Below are positions 56,608 to 64,000 of a stretch of 64,000 nucleotides of DNA, piece after piece. The notes under the pieces were generated by a model. The model was given only the letters and a program-made list of their open reading frames with translations, was not told where the DNA came from and ran no database searches. The translations under genes and the position numbers were made by a program. The stretch lies in NCBI GenBank assembly GCA_949358305.1, contig OX442320.1, positions 994,501 to 1,058,500 of the forward strand, written 5' to 3'. The DNA is from Strigamia acuminata. Its lineage: Eukaryota > Arthropoda > Chilopoda > Geophilomorpha > Linotaeniidae. How positions within the stretch are numbered: position 1 is the first letter of the stretch; every line of letters begins with the position of its first letter.

Positions 56608-59600
56608 GTGCTAAGTCAACTGCGATGTGAAATGAGCTCAAAATTTTTTTTTCAAAATTTATTGCTTGGATGTTGCTAAAACCTACATTGGAGCCTTCTA
56701 CTAAGGTTTAAACACTATTTCTGAACATTCAGAGACATTGGTCTTGTGGTGTTTGTGCTAAGTTAACTGTCATGAGATCAAAAGTCTATTCTCGCAAATC
56801 ATTGCTTGGATGTTGCTAAAACTTCTCTTGAAGTCTTCTACTAAGGTTTAAACACTATTTCTAAACATTCAGAGACATTGGTCTTGTGGTGTTTGTGCTA
56901 AGTCAACTGCGATGTGAAATGAGCTCAAAATTTTTTTTTCAAAATTTATTGCTTGGATGTTGCTAAAACTTACATTGGAGCCTTCTACTAAGGTTTAAAC
57001 ACTATTTCTGAATATTCAGAGACATTGGTCTTGTGGTGTTTGTGCTAAGTCAACTGTGATGAGATCAAAAGTCTATTCTCCCAAATCATTGCTTAGATGT
57101 TTCTAAAACTTACATTGGAGCCTTCTACTAAGGTTTAAACACTATTTCTGAACATTCAGAGACATTGGTCTTGTGGTGTTTGTGCTAAGTCAACTGTGAT
57201 GAGATCAAAAGTCTATTCTCCCAAATCATTGCTTGGATGTTTCTAAAACTTACATTGGAGCCTTCTACTAAGGTTTAAACACTATTTCTGAACATTCAGA
57301 GACATTGATCTTGTGGTGTTTGTGCTAAGTCAACTGTGATGAGATCAAAAGTCTATTCTCCCAAATCATTGCTTAGATGTTTCTAAAACTTACATTGGAG
57401 CCTTCTACTAAGGTTTAAACACTATTTCTGAACATTCAGAGACATTGGTCTTGTGGTGTTTGTGCTAAGTCAACTGTGATGAGATCAAAAGTCTATTCTC
57501 CCAAATCATTGCTTGGATGTTTCTAAAACTTACATTGGAGCCTTCTACTAAGGTTTAAACACTATTTCTGAACATTCAGAGACATTGGTCTTGTGGTGTT
57601 TGTGCTAAGTTAACTGTGATGAGATCAAAAGTCTATTCTCGCAAATCATTGCTTGGATGTTGCTAAAACTTCTCTTGAAGTCTTCTACTAAGGTTTAAAC
57701 ACTATTTCTAAACATTCAGAGACATTGGTCTTGTGGTGTTTGTGCTAAGTCAACTGCGATGTGAAATGAGCTCAAAATTTTTTTTTCAAAATTTATTGCT
57801 TGGATGTTGCTAAAACTTACATTGGAGCCTTCTACTAAGGTTTAAACACTATTTCTGAATATTCAGAGACATTGGTCTTGTGGTGTTTGTGCTAAGTCAA
57901 CTGTGATGAGATCAAAAGTCTATTCTCCCAAATCATTGCTTAGATGTTTCTAAAACTTACATTGGAGCCTTCTACTAAGGTTTAAACACTATTTCTGAAC
58001 ATTCAGAGACATTGGTCTTGTGGTGTTTGTGCTAAGTCAACTGTGATGAGATCAAAAGTCTATTCTCCCAAATCATTGCTTGGATGTTTCTAAAACTTAC
58101 ATTGGAGCCTTCTACTAAGGTTTAAACACTATTTCTGAACATTCAGAGACATTGATCTTGTGGTCTTTGTGCTAAGTCAACTGCAATGTGAAATAAGCTC
58201 AAAATTTTTTTTTCAAAATTTATTGCTTGGATGTTGCTAAAACTTACATTGTAGGCTTCTACTAAGGTTTAAACACTATTTCTGAACATTCAGAGACATT
58301 GGTCTTGTGGTGTTTGTGCTAAGTCAACTGTGATGAGATCAAAAGTCTATTCTCCCAAATCATTGCTTGGATGTTTCTAAAACTTACATTGGAGCCTTCT
58401 ACTAAGGTTTAAACACTATTTCTGAACATTCAGAGACATTGGTCTTGTGGTGTTTGTGCTAAGTCAACCGTGATGAGATCAAAAGTCTATTCTCCCAAAT
58501 CATTGCTTGGATGTTTCTAAAACTTACATTGGAGCCTTCTACTAAGGTTTAAACACTATTTCTGAACATTCAGAGACATTGGTCTTGTGGTGTTTGTGCT
58601 AAGTCAACTGTGATGAGATCAAAAGTCTATTCTCCCAAATCATTGCTTGGATGTTTCTAAAACTTACATTGGAGCCTTCTACTAAGGTTTAAACACTATT
58701 TCTGAACATTCAGAGACATTGGTCTTGTGGTGTTTGTGCTAAGTCAACTGTGATGAGATCAAAAGTCTATTCTCCCAAATCATTGCTTGGATGTTTCTAA
58801 AACTTACATTGGAGCCTTCTACTAAGGTTTAAACACTATTTCTGAACATTCAGAGACATTGGTCTTGTGGTGTTTGTGCTAAGTCAACTATGATGAGATC
58901 AAAAGTCTATTCTCCCAAATGATTGCTTGGATGTTTCTAAAACTTACATTGGAGCCTTCTACTAAGGTTTAAACACTATTTCTGAACATTCAGAGACATT
59001 GGTCTTGTGGTGTTTGTGCTAAGTCAACTGTGATGAGATCAAAAGTCTATTCTCGCAAATCATTGCTTGGATGTTGCTAAAACTTCTCTTGAAGTCTTCT
59101 ACTAAGGTTTAAACACTATTTCTGAACATTCAGAGACATTGGTCTTGTGGTGTTTGTGCTAAGTCAACTGCGATGTGAAATGAGCTCAAAATTTTTTTTT
59201 CAAAATTTTTTGCTTGGATGTTGCTAAAACTTACATTGGAGCCTTCTACTAAGGTTTAAACACTATTTCTGAATATTCAGAGACATTGGTCTTGTGGTGT
59301 TTGTGCTAAGTCAACTGTGATGAGATCAAAAGTCTATTCTCCCAAATCATTGCTTGGATGTTTCTAAAACTTACATTGGAGCCTTCTACTAAGGTTTAAA
59401 CACTATTTCTGAACATTCAGAGACATTGGTCTTGTGGTGTTTGTGCTAAGTTAACTGTGATGAGATCAAAAGTCTATTCTCGCAAATCATTACTTGGATG
59501 TTGCTAAAACTTCTCTTGAAGTCTTCTACTAAGGTTTAAACACTATTTCTGAACATTCAGAGACATTGGTCTTGTGGTGTTTGTGCTAAGTCAACTGCGA

Positions 59601-62600
59601 TGTGAAATGAGCTCAAAATTTTTTTTTCAAAATTTATTGCTTGGATGTTGCTAAAACTTAGAATTGGAGCCTTCTACTAAGGTTTAAACACTATTTCTGA
59701 ATATTCAGAGACATTGGTCTTGTGGTGTTTGTGCTAAGTCAACTGTGATGAGATCAAAAGTCTATTCTCCCAAATCATTGCTTGGATGTTTCTAAAACTT
59801 ACATTGGAGCCTTCTACTAAGGTTTAAACACTATTTCTGAACATTCAGAGACATTGGTCTTGTGGTGTTTGTGCTAAGTCAACTGTGATGAGATCAAAAG
59901 TCTATTCTCCCAAATCATTGCTTGGATGTTTCTAAAACTTACATTGGAGCCTTCTACTAAGGTTTAAACACTATTTCTGAACATTCAGAGACATTGGTCT
60001 TGTGGTGTTTGTGCTAAGTCAACTGCGATGTGAAATGAGCTCAAAATTTTTTTTTCAAAATTTATTGCTTGGATGTTGCTAAAACTTACATTGGAGCCTT
60101 CTACTAAGGTTTAAACACTATTTCTGAATATTCAGAGACATTGGTCTTGTGGTGTTTGTGCTAAGTCAACTGTGATGAGATCAAAAGTCTATTCTCCCAA
60201 ATCATTGCTTGGATGTTTCTAAAACTTACATTGGAGCCTTCTACTAAGGTTTAAACACTATTTCTGAACATTCAGAGACATTGGTCTTGTGGTGTTTGTG
60301 CTAAGTCAACTATGATGAGATCAAAAGTCTATTCTCCCAAATGATTGCTTGGATGTTTCTAAAACTTACATTGGAGCCTTCTACTAAGGTTTAAACACTA
60401 TTTCTGAACATTCAGAGACATTGGTCTTGTGGTGTTTGTGCTAAGTCAACTGTGATGAGATCAAAAGTCTATTCTCGCAAATCATTGCTTGGATGTTGCT
60501 AAAACTTCTCTTGAAGTCTTCTACTAAGGTTTAAACACTATTTCTGAACATTCAGAGACATTGGTCTTGTGGTGTTTGTGCTAAGTCAACTGCGATGTGA
60601 AATGAGCTCAAAATTTTTTTTTCAAAATTTTTTGTTTGGATGTTGCTAAAACTTACATTGGAGCCTTCTACTAAGGTTTAAACACTATTTCTGAATATTC
60701 AGAGACATTGGTCTTGTGGTGTTTGTGCTAAGTCAACTGTGATGAGATCAAAAGTCTATTCTCCCAAATCATTGCTTGGATGTTTCTAAAACTTACATTG
60801 GAGCCTTCTACTAAGGTTTAAACACTATTTCTGAACATTCAGAGACATTGATCTTGTGGTCTTTGTGCTAAGTCAACTGCAATGTGAAATAAGCTCAAAA
60901 TTTTTTTTTCAAAATTTATTGCTTGGATGTTGCTAAAACTTACATTGAAGGCTTCTACTAAGGTTTAAACACTATTTCTGAACATTCAGAGACATTGGTC
61001 TTGTGGTGTTTGTGCTAAGTCAACTGTGATGAGATCAAAAGTCTATTCTCCCAAATCATTGCTTGGATGTTTCTAAAACTTACATTGGAGCCTTCTACTA
61101 AGGTTTAAACACTATTTCTGAACATTCAGAGACATTGGTCTTGTGGTGTTTGTGCTAAGTCAACTGTGATGAGATCAAAAGTCTATTCTCCCAAATCATT
61201 GCTTGGATGTTTCTAAAACTTACATTGGAGCCTTCTACTAAGGTTTAAACACTATTTCTGAACATTCAGAGACATTGGTCTTGTGGTGTTTGTGCTAAGT
61301 CAACTGCGATGTGAAATGAGCTCAAAATTTTTTTTTCAAAATTTATTGCTTGGATGTTGCTAAAACTTACATTGGAGCCTTCTACTAAGGTTTAAACACT
61401 ATTTCTGAATATTCAGAGACATTGGTCTTGTGGTGTTTGTGCTAAGTCAACTGTGATGAGATCAAAAGTCTATTCTCCCAAATCATTGCTTGGATGTTTC
61501 TAAAACTTACATTGGAGCCTTCTACTAAGGTTTAAACACTATTTCTGAACATTCAGAGACATTGGTCTTGTGGTGTTTGTGCTAAGTCAACTATGATGAG
61601 ATCAAAAGTCTATTCTCCCAAATGATTGCTTGGATGTTTCTAAAACTTACATTGGAGCCTTCTACTAAGGTTTAAACACTATTTCTGAATATTCAGAGAC
61701 ATTGGTCTTGTGGTGTTTGTGCTAAGTTAACTGTGATGAGATCAAAAGTCTATTCTCGCAAATCATTGCTTGGATGTTGCTAAAACTTCTCTTGAAGTCT
61801 TCTACTAAGGTTTAAACACTATTTCTAAACATTCAGAGACATTGGTCTTGTGGTGTTTGTGCTAAGTCAACTGCGATGTGAAATGAGCTCAAAATTTTTT
61901 TTTCAAAATTTATTGCTTGGATGTTGCTAAAACTTACATTGGAGCCTTCTACTAAGGTTTAAACACTATTTCTGAATATTCAGAGACATTGGTCTTGTGG
62001 TGTTTGTGCTAAGTCAACTGTGATGAGATCAAAAGTCTATTCTCCCAAATCATTGCTTAGATGTTTCTAAAACTTACATTGGAGCCTTCTACTAAGGTTT
62101 AAACACTATTTCTGAACATTCAGAGACATTGGTTTTGTGGTGTTTGTGCTAAGTCAACTGTGATGAGATCAAAAGTCTATTCTCCCAAATCATTGCTTGG
62201 ATGTTTCTAAAACTTACATTGGAGCCTTCTACTAAGGTTTAAACACTATTTCTGAACATTCAGAGACATTGATCTTGTGGTCTTTGTGCTAAGTCAACTG
62301 CAATGTGAAATAAGCTCAAAATTTTTTTTTCAAAATTTATTGCTTGGATGTTGCTAAAACTTACATTGAAGGCTTCTACTAAGGTTTAAACACTATTTCT
62401 GAACATTCAGAGACATTGGACTTGTGGTGTTTGTGCTAAGTCAACCGTGATGAGATCAAAAGTCTATTCTCCCAAATCATTGCTTGGATGTTTCTAAAAC
62501 TTACATTGGAGCCTTCTACTAAGGTTTAAACACTATTTCTGAACATTCAGAGACATTGGTCTTGTGGTGTTTGTGCTAAGTCAACTGTGATGAGATCAAA

Positions 62601-64000
62601 AGTCTATTCTCCCAAATCATTGCTTGGATGTTTCTAAAACTTACATTGGAGCCTTCTACTAAGGTTTAAACACTATTTCTGAACATTCAGAGACATTGGT
62701 CTTGTGGTGTTTGTGCTAAGTCAACTATGATGAGATCAAAAGTCTATTCTCCCAAATGATTGCTTGGATGTTTCTAAAACTTACATTGGAGCCTTCTACT
62801 AAGGTTTAAACACTATTTCTGAACATTCAGAGACATTGGTCTTGTGGTGTTTGTGCTAAGTCAACTGTGATGAGATCAAAAGTCTATTCTCCCAAATCAT
62901 TGCTTGGATGTTTCTAAAACTTACATTGGAGCCTTCTACTAAGGTTTAAACACTATTTCTGAATATTCAGAGACATTGGTCTTGTGGTGTTTGTGCTAAG
63001 TCAACTGTGATGAGATCAAAAGTCTATTCTCCCAAATCATTGCTTGGATGTTTCTAAAACTTACATTGGAGCCTTCTACTAAGGTTTAAACACTATTTCT
63101 GAACATTCAGAGACATTGGACTTGTGGTGTTTGTGCTAAGTCAACCGTGATGAGATCAAAAGTCTATTCTCCCAAATCATTGCTTGGATGTTTCTAAAAC
63201 TTACATTGGAGCCTTCTACTAAGGTTTAAACACTATTTCTGAACATTCAGAGACATTGGTCTTGTGGTGTTTGTGCTAAGTCAACTGTGATGAGATCAAA
63301 AGTCTATTCTCCCAAATCATTGCTTGGATGTTTCTAAAACTTACATTGGAGCCTTCTACTAAGGTTTAAACACTATTTCTGAACATTCAGAGACATTGGT
63401 CTTGTGGTGTTTGTGCTAAGTCAACTATGATGAGATCAAAAGTCTATTCTCCCAAATGATTGCTTGGATGTTTCTAAAACTTACATTGGAGCCTTCTACT
63501 AAGGTTTAAACACTATTTCTGAACATTCAGAGACATTGGTCTTGTGGTGTTTGTGCTAAGTCAACTGTGATGAGATCAAAAGTCTATTCTCCCAAATCAT
63601 TGCTTGGATGTTTCTAAAACTTACATTGGAGCCTTCTACTAAGGTTTAAACACTATTTCTGAATATTCAGAGACATTGGTCTTGTGGTGTTTGTGCTAAG
63701 TCAACTGTGATGAGATCAAAAGTCTATTCTCCCAAATCATTGCTTGGATGTTTCTAAAACTTACATTGGAGCCTTCTACTAAGGTTTAAACACTATTTCT
63801 GAACATTCAGAGACATTGGTCTTGTGCTGTTTGTGCTAAGTCAACTGTGATGAGATCAAAAGTCTATTCTCCCAAATCATTGCTTGGATGTTTCTAAAAC
63901 TTACATTGGAGCCTTCTACTAAGGTTTAAACACTATTTCTGAACATTCAGAGACATTGGTCTTGTGGTGTTTGTGCTAAGTCAACTATGATGAGATCAAA
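56608..64000 (+). repeat. Satellite array to the window end
   Basis: About 7.4 kb of 140/147-bp monomers. The first 1.8 kb repeats the monomer order and variants found after solo LTR 1 (for example TTGTAGGCTTC near 58250 and 7240). From about 62500 the array becomes mainly 140-bp A and D monomers. No gene is seen, and the array continues beyond the window. Confidence 0.97.

Overview
This window is animal repeat DNA, most likely from an arthropod. It has no ordinary host gene, operon or ribosome-binding-site structure. The evidence is two BEL/Pao-type Gag reading frames (a superfamily known only from animals), a Ty3/gypsy element whose promoter has an arthropod-style TCAGT initiator, tRNA-His and tRNA-Pro-like primer sites, and about 31 kb of tandem satellite. 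I cannot name the species. I recognise no cellular gene except a captured one, described below.

Layout. (1) 1-1614 is the 5' end of an LTR retrotransposon on the minus strand: partial gag, tRNA-Pro-like primer site and a 1067-bp LTR. (2) 1615-19120 is a 140/147-bp satellite array holding four solo copies of one 962-bp LTR. Two of these, with their satellite, are duplicated as a 7176-bp block. (3) 19121-34539 is a BEL/Pao element ('element A') flanked by GAGA target duplications. Its Gag-Pol frame is intact except that a 6.1-kb non-coding LTR element ('element B', TSD CCAT) sits inside the reverse transcriptase. (4) 34540-43392 is satellite with a 1281-bp nine-monomer higher-order repeat. (5) 43393-56607 is a minus-strand BEL-type element ('element C') with the same LTR as the solo copies. 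It is interrupted by a 7.66-kb Ty3/gypsy element (44245-51903, TSD ATAC). (6) 56608-64000 is satellite.

The main discovery candidate is element C. Its single reading frame encodes Gag, zinc knuckles and the BEL aspartic protease, and then, where reverse transcriptase, RNase H and integrase should follow, a complete TK1-type thymidine kinase (P-loop, catalytic-loop DEGQFF motif, four-cysteine zinc lasso). It appears to be a gene-transducing, non-autonomous retrotransposon that makes a Gag-protease-thymidine kinase polyprotein of 995 codons. The gypsy insertion splits this particular copy inside the kinase.

Elements A, B and C share cis signals: TGTT-type LTR starts, tRNA-His-like primer sites ending TGACCAGGAT, and a non-purine GGCAAT motif just before the 3' LTR, in place of the usual polypurine tract. 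This suggests that A-type enzymes mobilise the non-coding B and the kinase-carrying C in trans. A kinase packaged with Gag could raise dTTP supply during reverse transcription; that role is inference. LTR pairs differ by zero to two changes, so the nested insertions are young.
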